Shown piece after piece: positions 43,286 through 52,395 of a stretch of DNA of 64,000 nucleotides. The DNA is from Bordetella genomosp. 13 (lineage in GTDB: Bacteria; Pseudomonadota; Gammaproteobacteria; Burkholderiales; Burkholderiaceae_B), in assembly GCF_007679965.1 (NCBI RefSeq), contig NZ_VEHL01000001.1:186001-250000 (forward strand), in the 5' to 3' direction. A program made the translations under genes and the position numbers. The notes below the pieces were generated by a model. That model made no database searches and had not been told where the DNA came from. It was given only the letters and a program-made list of their open reading frames with translations. How positions within the stretch are numbered: position 1 is the stretch's first letter; each line of letters begins with the position of its first letter.

Positions 43286-44806
43286 CTACAGCGGGTCGTC
43301 CAGGCCGTGCTGCACCTGTTCGGCCGCGCGCAGCATTGCGCGGGCCTTGGCTTCCGTCTCGGCCCATTCGGCTTCCGGGACCGAGTCCGCCACGATGCCG
43401 GCGGCGGCCTGCGCGTACAGCATGCCGTTCTTGATGATGCCGGTGCGGATGGCGATGGCCACGTCCATCTCGCCGCCGTAGCTCAGGTAGCCCGCCGCGC
43501 CGCCGTAGATGCCGCGGCGCACCGGTTCGAGTTCGTCGATGATCTCCATGGCGCGCACCTTGGGAGCGCCCGTCAGCGTGCCCGCGGGGAAGGCCGCGCG
43601 CAGCACGTCCATGCTGCTCATGGACGGATCCAGCGTGCCGGCCACATTGGACACCAGGTGCATCACGTGCGAATAGCGCTCGATCACCATGGTGTCGCTG
43701 ACCTTGACCGTGCCGGTCCGCGCCACGCGGCCCACGTCGTTGCGGGCCAGATCGATCAGCATGACATGCTCGGCGATCTCCTTCGGATCGGCCTGCAGCT
43801 CGCGCGCAAGCGCGGCGTCTTCCTCCGGCGTGCCGCCGCGCTTGCGCGTGCCGGCCAGGGGGCGGATGGTGATCTGCGATTTCGGCGTGCCGTCCTCGAC
43901 GATGCGTTCCTGGCGCACCAGGATCTCGGGCGACGAGCCCACCACCTGGAAATCGCCGAAGTTCCAGAAGTACATGTACGGCGAGGGATTCAGCGAACGC
44001 AGCGCGCGGTACAGCGACAGCGGCGCGTCGCGGAACGGCTTGGAGATGACCTGGCCGATCTGCACCTGCATCAGGTCGCCGGCGGCGATGTATTCCTTGG
44101 CGCGGTGCACCGCGGCCAGGTAGTCCTCTTTCTTGAAGTCGCGCCGTTCCTCGGTCTGCATGCTGGCGTGGCTGTAGGGGATGTCCACGGGCTTGCGCAG
44201 GCGGGCGCGCAGGTCCAGCAGGCGATGCTGGGCGCGGCTGTAGGCCTCGGGCTGCGCCGGGTCGGCGTACACCATCAGGTAGATGCGGCCGGCCAGGTTG
44301 TCGACGATGACCAGCTCGTCGACGTGCAGCAGCATGATGTCCGGCGTGCCGCCGTCCATGCCGGCGGGGAAGGGCTTCACGGCGGGGCCCAGGCGCGGCT
44401 CGATGTGGCGCACGGTGTCGTAGCCGAAATAGCCCGCCAGGCCGCCGCAGAAGCGCGGCATGCCGGGCCGCAGCGCGACCTTGAAGCGGCTCTGGTATTG
44501 CTCGATGAAGGCCAGCGGATCGCCCTCGTGGGTTTCCACCACGCGGCCGTCGTGCAGCACTTCGGTCAGCGTGCCGCTGGCGCGGATCACGGTGCGGGCC
44601 GGCAGGCCGATGAAGGAATAGCGGCCGAAGCGCTCGCCGCCCACCACGGATTCCATCAGGCATGTCATGGCACCCGCGTTCGGTCCACTATGGGCCAGCT
44701 TCAGGTAGATGGCCAGCGGCGTGTCCAGGTCGGCGTAGGTTTCCGCCACCAGCGGAATCCGGTTGTAGCCTTGGGCGGCCAGCGCCTTGAATTCAAGTTC
44801 GGTCAT
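43286..44806 (-). CDS. trpE: Anthranilate synthase component I
   Basis: A 506-residue TrpE, which makes anthranilate from chorismate. The feedback-binding N-terminal part includes LAHSGPNAGAMTCLMESVVG. The chorismate domain has RPLAGTRKRGGTPEEDAALA, LMLIDLARNDVGRVA (as HVMLIDLARNDVGR), SMDVLRAAFPAGTLTGAPKV and YGGAAGYLSYGGEMDVAIAI. It is preceded by a leader peptide with four Trp codons and an intrinsic terminator, so it is controlled by attenuation. Its partner trpG and trpD-trpC lie about 12 kb downstream on the same strand, separated by unrelated genes. Confidence 0.98.
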   Translation of the reverse strand: MTELEFKALAAQGYNRIPLVAETYADLDTPLAIYLKLAHSGPNAGAMTCLMESVVGGERFGRYSFIGLPARTVIRASGTLTEVLHDGRVVETHEGDPLAFIEQYQSRFKVALRPGMPRFCGGLAGYFGYDTVRHIEPRLGPAVKPFPAGMDGGTPDIMLLHVDELVIVDNLAGRIYLMVYADPAQPEAYSRAQHRLLDLRARLRKPVDIPYSHASMQTEERRDFKKEDYLAAVHRAKEYIAAGDLMQVQIGQVISKPFRDAPLSLYRALRSLNPSPYMYFWNFGDFQVVGSSPEILVRQERIVEDGTPKSQITIRPLAGTRKRGGTPEEDAALARELQADPKEIAEHVMLIDLARNDVGRVARTGTVKVSDTMVIERYSHVMHLVSNVAGTLDPSMSSMDVLRAAFPAGTLTGAPKVRAMEIIDELEPVRRGIYGGAAGYLSYGGEMDVAIAIRTGIIKNGMLYAQAAAGIVADSVPEAEWAETEAKARAMLRAAEQVQHGLDDPL

Positions 44807-44856
44807 GTCGGATCTCGATTTTTTCTGGGATCAGGATGAGGAACCGGGCGCACGCA

Positions 44857-44890
44857 ACAAAAAACCCGGTCCTGTGCAGGGGTCCGGGTT
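44857..44890 (-). terminator. Trp attenuator terminator in the trpE leader
   Basis: On the minus strand AACCCGG (44890-44884) pairs with CCGGGTT (44869-44863), with an inner CCTG/CAGG stem, followed by a run of T residues to about 44857. It lies between the leader peptide stop (44942) and trpE (44806). A second hairpin, GGCAT with ATGCC plus an inner GGCG/CGCC stem (44907-44932), lies just before it and could act as the pause or competing structure. Confidence 0.88.
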
Positions 44891-44941
44891 CGGTGTCTTG
44901 CTGTGCGGCATCGGCGACGCGGCGCCAATGCCGGGAACGAC

Positions 44942-45019
44942 TTACCGCCACCCGGAGAACGAGCGCCACCAACGCCAGCAGGCGTTTGCGGGGGTCAGGA
45001 CGGGGACCGGGGCGTTCAT
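44942..45019 (-). CDS. trpL: trp operon leader peptide (four Trp codons)
   Basis: A 25-codon frame begins MNAPVPVLTPANA and ends CWRWWRSFSGWR before TAA. Four TGG codons in the last eleven positions, three of them within four codons, mark it as a tryptophan-sensing leader peptide. It is followed by two hairpins, the second an intrinsic terminator, and then trpE. When charged tRNA-Trp is scarce, ribosome stalling at these codons should prevent the terminator from forming. No strong ribosome site precedes the ATG. The frame is too short for normal gene finding. Confidence 0.88.
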   Translation of the reverse strand: MNAPVPVLTPANACWRWWRSFSGWR

Positions 45020-45059
45020 CGATGGAATGGGCAGTGAGCGTGGAAGAAAATGCGCAACC

Positions 45060-45068
45060 AATATACCA
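45060..45068 (-). promoter_or_regulatory. Candidate extended -10 promoter of trpL-trpE
   Basis: The minus strand reads TGGTATATT, an extended -10 (TGN plus TATATT). No good -35 is seen at the normal spacing. Transcription would start near 45053, about 35 bases before the leader peptide. The element partly overlaps the stop codon end of the upstream UvrA-like gene. Confidence 0.45.
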
Positions 45069-45069
45069 C

Positions 45070-47814
45070 TCATTGGCCGACATCTCGCGGGGCGGTTCGC
45101 TGTCCGCGGCGTCGGGGCGTGGCCCTCGCGCTTCCGGCGGCTTGGACCGGACCGTCGCCGCCGGCGTCCGCGCGGGCCAGCTCCCGCGCCAGGAACGGCG
45201 CGGTCCGGCTGTCCGCCGCGTGTGTCACCTGCCGCGGTGTGCCGGCCGCCACGACCTGGCCGCCCGCGTCGCCCGCGCCGGGCCCGACGTCGATCACCCA
45301 GTCGGCCTGCGCGACCGCCCGCATGTCGTGCTCGATCATCACCACCGTATTGCCGGCATCCACCAGGCGCTGCAGCTGCACCATCAGCAGGTCGGCATCC
45401 GAGGCATGCAGCCCGGTGGTCGGCTCGTCGAGCACGTACAGGCTGCGGCCCCGCTGGCTGCGCTGCAGCTCGGTGGCCAGCTTGATGCGCTGCGCCTCGC
45501 CGCCGGACAGTTCAGTCGCCGGCTGGCCCAGGCGCAGGTAGCCGAGCCCGATGTCGCGCAGCAGCCGCAGCGGCCGCTCCACCGCGTCCTGGCCCGCGAA
45601 GACGCCGCACGCGGCGTCCACGGTCAGGTCCAGGACTTCGGCAATGGTGTGGCCGTTCCAGCGGACCTTCAGCGTAGCCTCGTTGTAGCGCGCCCCGTGG
45701 CATGCGGGGCACGGCGCGTACACGCTGGGCATGAACAGCAGTTCGACGCTGACGAAGCCTTCGCCTTCGCAGGTGTCGCATCGTCCCTTGGCCACGTTGA
45801 ACGAGAACCGGCCGGCATCGTAGCGGCGGCGCCGCGCGTCCGGCGTGGCGGCGAACAGCTTGCGCACGTGGTCGAACAGGCCGGTGTAGGTCGCCAGGTT
45901 GGAGCGCGGGGTGCGCCCGATGGGCTTCTGGTCGACCTGCACCAGCCGCTGCACGGCGTCCACGTCTCCGCCCAGGCGGCCTCGCGTGGCCGCGATCACG
46001 GCCGGCCCGTCGCGGGTGTCGCCATCGGCGGGATCGTCCTCGGGCTCGTGGCCCAGGTGCGACCGGACCAGCTCGGGCAGGGCCTGCGCGAAGAGGCTGG
46101 ACTTGCCCGAGCCGGAGATGCCGGTGACCGCGGTCAGCACGCCCAGCGGGATGCGCGCGTCCACGCCATGCAGGTTGTGGCGATGGATCTGCCGCAGTTC
46201 CAGCCAGCTGCCGGCCTCGCGTCGGCGGCTGCCGTTGGGGGGAATCTCGTCGAACAGGTAGCGCGCGGTTCGCGATTCGGCGACCTCGCGCAGGCCTTCG
46301 GGCGCGCCGCTGTAGAGCACCCGGCCGCCCTGCTCGCCGGCGGCCGGTCCCACGTCCACCAGCCATTGCGCGCGCCGCATCAGCTCCAGGTCGTGCTCCA
46401 CCACGAACACCGAGTTGCCGGCGTCGCGCAGCGTGTCCAGCGCGTCGTACAGCGCCTGGCTGTCCGAGGGATGCAGTCCCGCCGAGGGTTCGTCCAGCAC
46501 ATAGACCACGCCGAACAGCAGGGAGCTCAGCTGCGTGGCCAGCCGCAGGCGCTGCAGCTCGCCGGCCGACAGGGTCGGCGTCGCCCGGTCCAGCGTCAGG
46601 TAGCCCAGCCCCAGCTCTTGCAGCCGCCGCAGGCGCGCGATCACGCCTCCCGCCAGGCGCTGCGCGGCAAGGCGCTTTTCCTCGGACAGCGCCGAGGTGC
46701 GGCGCACGTCGGGCGATACCGCATGGACGGCGCGGCCGGTGGCGGCGCGTGCGGCGCGGTCACGGCGCGTGGCCTGGCCGTCGGCGCTCGCGCCGGGGCG
46801 GTGGGCGCTGAAATCGCCGTTGGCAATGGGCTCGAGCAGGGCCGCCAGCGGGTCCAGCGGCATCTGCATGAACGTGCCGATGTCCACGCCGGCGAAGGTC
46901 ACCGACAGCGCCTCGGGCTTGAGCCGCTTGCCCTGGCAGGCGGGGCACGGCTTGCCTTCCATGAAGCGCGACACCCGCTTTCTCATCAGCGCGCTCTGGG
47001 TGTGGGCAAAGGTGTGCAGCACGTAGCGCCGCGCACCGGTGTAGGTGCCCATGTAGCTTGGTTCTTCCTTGCGCTTGAGCGCCGCGCGCGTTTCGGCCGG
47101 GGTGAAGCCGGCGTACACCGGCACGGTGGGCGTGTCCTCGGTGTAGAGGATCCAGTCGCGGTCCTTCTTCGGCAGCTCGCGCCAAGGCCGGTCGACGTCA
47201 TAGCCCAGCGTCACCAGGATGTCGCGCAGGTTCTGCCCGTGCCAGGCGGGCGGCCAGGAGGCGATGGCGCGCTCGCGGATGCTCAGCGAGGGATCCGGCA
47301 CCATGATGTCCTCGGTCACGTCGTAGACGTGGCCCAGGCCATGGCAGGCGGGGCAAGCCCCCTGCGGCGTATTGGGCGAGAAGTCCTCGGCATACAGCAT
47401 GGGCTGGCCGGGCGGATAGGCGCCCGCCCGCGAATACAGCATCCGCACCAGCGAGGACAAGGTCGTGACGCTGCCCACGGAAGAGCGTGCGTTGCTGGCG
47501 CCGCGCTGCTGCTGCAGCGCCACCGCGGGCGGCAGGCCGTCGATGCCGTCGACGTCGGGCACGCCCGCCTGGTCGATCAGGCGCCGCGCATAGGGCGCCA
47601 CCGACTCGAAGTAACGCCGCTGCGCTTCGGCATAGATGGTGCCGAACGCCAGCGAGGACTTGCCGGAACCGGAGACCCCCGAGAACACCACCAGCGCGTC
47701 CCGCGGGATGGCGACGTCGACGTCCTTGAGATTGTGCTCGCGCGCGCCGCGCACCTGCACGAAGCCCCCGTCCTGCGTCGCACGAGGAGGTGTGCCAGAA
47801 GAGGTCCTAGTCAT
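45070..47814 (-). CDS. UvrA-like excinuclease ATPase (UvrA2-type)
   Basis: A 914-residue tandem ABC ATPase of the UvrA family. Both halves have Walker A (FSGVSGSGKSSLAFG and VTGISGSGKSSLFAQ), ABC signatures (LSAGELQRLRLATQLSS and LSGGEAQRIKLATELQ) and Walker B (VYVLDEPSAGLHPSD and LYVLDEPTTGLHASD), with Cys-x2-Cys zinc sites (CPACHGLGHVY, CPACQGKRLK, CDTCEGEGF, CPACHGARYN). It is shorter than housekeeping UvrA and reads like the UvrA2 group, which protects against DNA-bound drugs. An Ala/Arg-rich stretch of about 45 residues near residue 350 looks inserted. It sits between gph and the trpE leader and may be a later insertion into a conserved cluster. Confidence 0.92.
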   Translation of the reverse strand: MTRTSSGTPPRATQDGGFVQVRGAREHNLKDVDVAIPRDALVVFSGVSGSGKSSLAFGTIYAEAQRRYFESVAPYARRLIDQAGVPDVDGIDGLPPAVALQQQRGASNARSSVGSVTTLSSLVRMLYSRAGAYPPGQPMLYAEDFSPNTPQGACPACHGLGHVYDVTEDIMVPDPSLSIRERAIASWPPAWHGQNLRDILVTLGYDVDRPWRELPKKDRDWILYTEDTPTVPVYAGFTPAETRAALKRKEEPSYMGTYTGARRYVLHTFAHTQSALMRKRVSRFMEGKPCPACQGKRLKPEALSVTFAGVDIGTFMQMPLDPLAALLEPIANGDFSAHRPGASADGQATRRDRAARAATGRAVHAVSPDVRRTSALSEEKRLAAQRLAGGVIARLRRLQELGLGYLTLDRATPTLSAGELQRLRLATQLSSLLFGVVYVLDEPSAGLHPSDSQALYDALDTLRDAGNSVFVVEHDLELMRRAQWLVDVGPAAGEQGGRVLYSGAPEGLREVAESRTARYLFDEIPPNGSRRREAGSWLELRQIHRHNLHGVDARIPLGVLTAVTGISGSGKSSLFAQALPELVRSHLGHEPEDDPADGDTRDGPAVIAATRGRLGGDVDAVQRLVQVDQKPIGRTPRSNLATYTGLFDHVRKLFAATPDARRRRYDAGRFSFNVAKGRCDTCEGEGFVSVELLFMPSVYAPCPACHGARYNEATLKVRWNGHTIAEVLDLTVDAACGVFAGQDAVERPLRLLRDIGLGYLRLGQPATELSGGEAQRIKLATELQRSQRGRSLYVLDEPTTGLHASDADLLMVQLQRLVDAGNTVVMIEHDMRAVAQADWVIDVGPGAGDAGGQVVAAGTPRQVTHAADSRTAPFLARELARADAGGDGPVQAAGSARATPRRRGQRTAPRDVGQ

Positions 47815-47849
47815 GCCCTATCGTAACGCCTGCCCTGGACGGGGGCAGG

Positions 47850-48560
47850 TCACGCGGCCGCGGAGTTTCCTTCCGCCGGCTCGGCGTTCCATTCGGCGAT
47901 CACGCGCTGCGCGTCGACCAGCGTGTCGACGATGCCGTCCACGTCCAGCATGCGCACGTCCATGCCTTCGTTGTAGCCGTAGGGTACCGCCAGCACGCGC
48001 GTGCCGGCCGAGCGGCCTGCCTGCGCATCGTTGATCGAGTCTCCGATGGTCACCGCGCGCCCGGGCGCCACGCCGAACTGCTCGCAGGCGTGCAGCACCT
48101 GGTCGGGATCGGGCTTGCGCCGCGCGCAGGTGTCGCCGCACACCACCACGGGGAAGAAGCCCGCCAGGCCCGTGCGTTGCAGCAGCGGCAGGGTGAACTC
48201 GGTGGGCTTGTTGGTGACCACCGCCAGCTTCAGGCCCTGCTCGCGCATGGCCAGCAGGCCGGGCACCACGCCGTCGAACACCCTGGCCTTCTCGCCATTG
48301 ACGCGATGGTAGTGGCGGAAGAAGGCCTCGCGGCCGCGGGCGTACAGATCGCCGTCGGCCAGTTCGCCTTCCAGGCTGCCGGCCAGGGTGCGGCGCACCA
48401 GGTTGTCCACGCCCTTGCCCACGAACGTGGCCAGCACGTCCAGGCGCAGGGGCACCAGGCCGAGTTCCACGCGCATGGCGTTGGCGGCGTCGGCCAGGTC
48501 GGGAATGGAGTCCAGCAGGGTGCCGTCCAGGTCCAGCAGGACCGCTTCGATGCGTGCCAT
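47850..48560 (-). CDS. gph: Phosphoglycolate phosphatase (HAD family)
   Basis: A 236-residue HAD-superfamily phosphatase. The nucleophile motif is LLDLDGTLLDSIPDL (D10 and D12), motif II/III regions are AVVTNKPTEF and RKPDPDQVLHA, and motif IV is VTIGDSINDAQAG. It fits Gph, which removes phosphoglycolate formed during repair of oxidised DNA. It follows rpe by 47 bases on the same strand, as in many proteobacteria where rpe-gph-trpE are neighbours. Other HAD substrates cannot be excluded from sequence alone. Confidence 0.93.
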   Translation of the reverse strand: MARIEAVLLDLDGTLLDSIPDLADAANAMRVELGLVPLRLDVLATFVGKGVDNLVRRTLAGSLEGELADGDLYARGREAFFRHYHRVNGEKARVFDGVVPGLLAMREQGLKLAVVTNKPTEFTLPLLQRTGLAGFFPVVVCGDTCARRKPDPDQVLHACEQFGVAPGRAVTIGDSINDAQAGRSAGTRVLAVPYGYNEGMDVRMLDVDGIVDTLVDAQRVIAEWNAEPAEGNSAAA

Positions 48561-48607
48561 TCAGCGCGCTCCTTCGATGTGGCCCGCGCGCGCGGGCCGT
48601 GTCAGGG

Positions 48608-49312
48608 TCAGACGCTCCGGCCTTCGCCCTTGGCGATCTCGGCGCGCAGGCTCTGGATGACGGCGGCGTAGTCGGGCTGGCCGAAGATCGCCGAGCCGGC
48701 CACGAAGGTGTCGGCGCCGGCGGCGCGGATGTCGGCGATGTTGTCGGGCTTCACGCCGCCGTCCACCTCGAGCAGGATCGGCTGGCCGCCGGCCTGCGCC
48801 CAGCGGTCGATGCGCGAGCGCGCCTCGCGCAGCTTGGCCAGCGTGGCCGGAATGAACGACTGGCCGCCGAAGCCGGGGTTGACCGACATCAGCAGCACCA
48901 GGTCCAGCTTGTCCATCACGTAGTCCATGTAGGACAGCGGCGTGGCGGGATTGAACACCAGGCCGGCCTTGCAGCCGTGGCTGCGGATCAGCGACAGGGT
49001 GCGGTCGACGTGGCGCGACGCTTCGGGGTGGAAGGTGATGATGTCGGCGCCCGCCTTGGCGAACATGGGGATGATCTCGTCGACCGGTTCGACCATCAGG
49101 TGCACGTCGATGGGCACGTTCACGTGCGGGCGGATGGCCGAACAGACCATCGGGCCGATGGTCAGGTTGGGAACGTAATGGTTGTCCATCACGTCGAAAT
49201 GGATCCAGTCGGCGCCGGCGGCGACGACGTTGCGCACCTCTTCGCCCAGGCGGGCGAAGTCGGCGGAGAGGATGCTGGGGGCGATGCGGGTGGCGGCCGG
49301 GGTCGAGGACAT
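48608..49312 (-). CDS. rpe: Ribulose-phosphate 3-epimerase
   Basis: A 234-residue (beta/alpha)8-barrel epimerase interconverting ribulose-5-phosphate and xylulose-5-phosphate. Motifs are [40 protein letters not shown] (metal His and catalytic Asp), [39 protein letters not shown] and [14 protein letters not shown]. The start MSSTPAATR is chosen to give the normal length; two upstream in-frame ATGs exist (49336, 49345). It heads the rpe-gph pair and is divergent from apaG. Confidence 0.97.
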   Translation of the reverse strand: MSSTPAATRIAPSILSADFARLGEEVRNVVAAGADWIHFDVMDNHYVPNLTIGPMVCSAIRPHVNVPIDVHLMVEPVDEIIPMFAKAGADIITFHPEASRHVDRTLSLIRSHGCKAGLVFNPATPLSYMDYVMDKLDLVLLMSVNPGFGGQSFIPATLAKLREARSRIDRWAQAGGQPILLEVDGGVKPDNIADIRAAGADTFVAGSAIFGQPDYAAVIQSLRAEIAKGEGRSV

Positions 49313-49457
49313 GGCTTTGCGAAGTTCCGGGGGCATAATGTGCAATTATTGTAGATTGACGCCCGGGCGCGGGCACCGGGCGCCGGCCCGAGCCGGCGCC
49401 AGCCCCCGTCCAGCCCGGCCGCGCGCGGCCAGGTGCGCGCCTTCCCAGGGATATCCA

Positions 49458-49832
49458 GTGAAACCCTACGACCTGACGGTGTCCGTTACGCCGCGCTTCG
49501 TGCCGGAGCAGTCCGATCCCGCCCAGCACCAGTACATGTTCGCCTATACGGTGCGCATCACCAATGCCGGCGCCAATCCCGTGCAGGTCATCAGCCGGCA
49601 CTGGATCATCACCGACGGCAACCAGCACGTGCAGGAAGTGCGCGGCCTGGGCGTGGTGGGCCAGCAGCCGCTGCTGGCGGCGGGCGAGTCCTTCGAATAC
49701 ACCAGCGGCTGCCCGCTGCCCACCCCGGTGGGCACCATGCGCGGCACCTATCATTGCGTGGGCGAGAACGGCATCCCCTTCGAGGTGCCGATCGCCGAAT
49801 TCCTGCTGGCCATGCCGCGCACCCTGCACTGA
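49458..49832 (+). CDS. apaG: ApaG protein
   Basis: A 124-residue ApaG (DUF525) beta-sandwich protein. It shows QYMFAYTVRITNAGANPVQV, SRHWIITDGNQHVQEVRGLG, VVGQQPLLAAGESFEYTSGC and TMRGTYHCVGENG, the full family pattern. The start is a GTG (then KPYDLTVSV), supported by AGGGA nine bases upstream; the frame stays open further upstream without gene-like sequence. ApaG is associated with cobalt/magnesium tolerance phenotypes, and its biochemical role is unclear. It is divergent from rpe and followed by mltA. Confidence 0.96.
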   Translation: MKPYDLTVSVTPRFVPEQSDPAQHQYMFAYTVRITNAGANPVQVISRHWIITDGNQHVQEVRGLGVVGQQPLLAAGESFEYTSGCPLPTPVGTMRGTYHCVGENGIPFEVPIAEFLLAMPRTLH

Positions 49833-49868
49833 TCGCCGGGCTTACCGATGTTCTGTCCTCACCGTTAA

Positions 49869-51191
49869 ATGAAGCAGCGTTTGAAGCGATTTCTCAGTGT
49901 TTCCCTGCTGGCCGGGCTGTTGGCCGCCTGCGCGACGTCCGACGTGCCGCCCGCGGGCGGGCCGTCGGGCGGCACGTCCTCCGCCGGAGGCGCGGCCGTG
50001 CCGGCCGCCGACGGCCCGCTCAACGTCCCGTCCCTGTCGTCGCTGCCGGATTCCGCGCCGCGCCAGCTGGCTGGCCGCTATGCGCGCGCCGCCTGGACCG
50101 ACATGCCGGGCTGGAGCAACGACGAGCTGTCCGAGTTCTGGCCGCTGTTCCTGCGCAACTGCAAGGGCCTGATGCGGCCGACCAGCGGCAACCTGGCCGT
50201 GCCCGCGCGCGCCACGCCGCGCGCCTGGCAGCCCGTCTGCGCGGCCGCGGCCGATGCCTCGCGCGCCCCGGCCGCGGGCGACGGCGCCGCGGTGCGCCGC
50301 TTCCTGCAGGCCTATCTGCAGCCCTGGCGCGTCAATGCCGCCGATGGCCAGCCCGCGTCCAACACGGTCACCGGCTACTACGAGCCGCTGGTGTCCGCCT
50401 CGCGCCGCCGCGGCGGCGCCTACCAGTGGCCGCTGTACGCGGTGCCGTCCGACCTGCTCACCGTCGACCTGGGTTCCATCTATCCCGACCTGGCCGGCAA
50501 GCGCGTGCGCGGCAAGCTCGAGGGTTCGCGGGTGGTGCCCTACGACACACGCGCGGCCATTGAAAGCGGCGACCGCAAGCCTCCCGTGATCGTCTGGGTG
50601 AACGACCCCGTCGACAACTTCTTCCTGCAGGTGCAGGGCTCGGGCCGCGTCCAGCTGACCGACGGGCCCGATTCCGGCACCACCATCCGCCTGGCCTATG
50701 CCGACCACAACGGCCAGCCCTATGCCTCCATCGGCAAGTGGCTGATCGATCGTGGCGAGTTGCCGGCCAGCCAGGCGTCCATGCAGAACATCCGCGCCTG
50801 GGCCAAGCGCAATCCGGCCCGCGTGCAGGAAATGCTCAACGCCAATCCGGCCGTGGTGTTCTTCCGCGAAGAAGCCATCGCCGACCCCGCGCTGGGTCCG
50901 CGCGGCGCCTACGGCATTCCGCTGGCGCCGGGCCGCTCCATCGCGGTCGATGCGCGCTTCGTGCCGCTGGGCGCGCCGGTGTTCCTGTCGACCACCATGC
51001 CCGGCTCGCAGTCCCCACTGCAGCGCCTGGTGTTCGCGCAGGACACCGGCACGGCCATCACGGGCGCGGCGCGCGCCGACTTCTACTGGGGCTCCGGCGA
51101 AGAGGCCGGCGCCATGGCGGGCCGCATGAAGCAGCGCGGCCAGATGTGGCTGTTGTGGCCCAAGCAGGCCGGGGAGCCCTCGGCGCGATGA
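49869..51191 (+). CDS. mltA: Membrane-bound lytic murein transglycosylase A
   Basis: A 440-residue outer-membrane lipoprotein that cleaves peptidoglycan glycan strands. The lipobox LLAAC places the lipidated Cys at residue 21, followed by a Pro/Gly/Ala-rich linker. The MltA domain shows VTGYYEPLVSASRRRGG, PVIVWVNDPVDNFFLQVQGS and NANPAVVFFRE. The C-terminal 3D domain carries LVFAQDTGTAITGAARADFY and WGSGEEAGAMAGRMKQRG, with the catalytic Asp in QDTG-x-AI. The stop overlaps the next gene by ATGA (51188-51191). Confidence 0.96.
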   Translation: MKQRLKRFLSVSLLAGLLAACATSDVPPAGGPSGGTSSAGGAAVPAADGPLNVPSLSSLPDSAPRQLAGRYARAAWTDMPGWSNDELSEFWPLFLRNCKGLMRPTSGNLAVPARATPRAWQPVCAAAADASRAPAAGDGAAVRRFLQAYLQPWRVNAADGQPASNTVTGYYEPLVSASRRRGGAYQWPLYAVPSDLLTVDLGSIYPDLAGKRVRGKLEGSRVVPYDTRAAIESGDRKPPVIVWVNDPVDNFFLQVQGSGRVQLTDGPDSGTTIRLAYADHNGQPYASIGKWLIDRGELPASQASMQNIRAWAKRNPARVQEMLNANPAVVFFREEAIADPALGPRGAYGIPLAPGRSIAVDARFVPLGAPVFLSTTMPGSQSPLQRLVFAQDTGTAITGAARADFYWGSGEEAGAMAGRMKQRGQMWLLWPKQAGEPSAR

Positions 51192-52357
51192 AACACCAGA
51201 TCGTCGTCTGCGGCGCGGGCATCGTCGGGCTGGCCAGCGCGCTGGCCCTGGCGCGCCGCGGCCAGCGCGTGGCCGTGCTGGCGCCGCGCAGCGAGGTGCC
51301 CCCCGCGCAGGGCGACGCCTATCATCCGCGTGTCTATGCCATCTCGCCTGCCAGCCGCCGCTTTTTGGGCGAACTGGGCGTGTGGGATTCGCTGCCCGCC
51401 GGCCGCGTCGCGCCGGTGCAGGCCATGGACATCCACGGCGATGGCGACGGCCACGTCACGCTGCATGCCTGGCAGGCCGCGCAGGAATGCCTGGCCTGGA
51501 TCGTCGAGTCCGGCGAGATCGAGCGCGTGCTGATCCAGGCCGTGCGCGTCTTCGGCATCCCGTGGCTGGACGACCGCTGCGTCGGCTGGCGCGAGGGCAG
51601 CATCGAGACCGAGGGCGGCGCGCACCTGCAGGCCGAACTGTTCGTGGGCGCCGACGGCGCCAACTCGCCGCTGCGCCAGGCGGCCGGCCTGCGCCATCAG
51701 GCGCGGCCCTACGGCGACACCGGCCTGGTGGCGCACCTGGACGCCGACCTGCCGCACCAGGGCACCGCCTTCCAATGGTTCCGCGACGATGGCGTGCTGG
51801 CCCTGCTGCCGCTGCCCGATACCGCCGACGGGCCGCAGGTCTCCATGGTGTGGTCCATCCGTGGCGAACGCGCCGAGGCCCTGCAGGCCCTGCCGCGCGA
51901 GGCGCAGGCCGCCGAACTCGAACGCCTGCTGGCCGAGGCCTCGCACGGCCGCCTGGGCCGGCTGCGCATGCGTGGCGCCCTGCACGGTTTTCCGCTGACG
52001 CTTGAGCAGGCCCAGATGACCGGACCCGGCATCGCGCTGGCCGGCGACGCGGCCCATCGCGTGCATCCGCTGGCCGGCCAGGGCCTGAACCTGGGCCTGG
52101 GCGACGTCGAAGCCCTGGCGCGGGCCGTGGGCGGCCGCGAGGCCTTCCGTCCCGCCGGCGATCCGCGCGTGCTGCAGCGCTACCAGCGCGCCCGTGCCGA
52201 GCCGGTGCTGGCGATGCGCATGGCCACCGACGGCCTGCACCGCCTGTTCGGCGCGCGCAACGCCCCGCTGGCCTGGCTGCGCAATGCCGGCATGCAGGCG
52301 GTCGACGCCCTGCCTTTCATCAAACGCCAACTCATCGAGGGGGCCTCGCGCAACTGA
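51188..52357 (+). CDS. UbiH/UbiF-family FAD-dependent hydroxylase
   Basis: A 389-residue flavin monooxygenase of the ubiquinone-hydroxylase type. The dinucleotide fold is IVVCGAGIVGLASALALARR, the DG motif region is AELFVGADGANSPLRQAAG and the FAD-ribityl region is ALAGDAAHRVHPLAGQGLNL with GLGDVEAL. The block GDAAHxxHPLAGQGLNLG is specific to UbiH/UbiF/UbiI/UbiM enzymes that hydroxylate the ring of the quinone precursor. Which position it modifies cannot be told. Its start overlaps the mltA stop, so the two are translated together. Confidence 0.92.
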   Translation: MKHQIVVCGAGIVGLASALALARRGQRVAVLAPRSEVPPAQGDAYHPRVYAISPASRRFLGELGVWDSLPAGRVAPVQAMDIHGDGDGHVTLHAWQAAQECLAWIVESGEIERVLIQAVRVFGIPWLDDRCVGWREGSIETEGGAHLQAELFVGADGANSPLRQAAGLRHQARPYGDTGLVAHLDADLPHQGTAFQWFRDDGVLALLPLPDTADGPQVSMVWSIRGERAEALQALPREAQAAELERLLAEASHGRLGRLRMRGALHGFPLTLEQAQMTGPGIALAGDAAHRVHPLAGQGLNLGLGDVEALARAVGGREAFRPAGDPRVLQRYQRARAEPVLAMRMATDGLHRLFGARNAPLAWLRNAGMQAVDALPFIKRQLIEGASRN

Positions 52358-52395
52358 GCATCACGCCGGCTTGCGCCGTTGCACCAGGAGTCATC

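Noticed and set aside
44836..47826. A 996-codon plus-strand frame opposite the UvrA-like gene
   Set aside because: It is the antisense shadow of an ABC ATPase with all motifs intact; no recognisable protein features.
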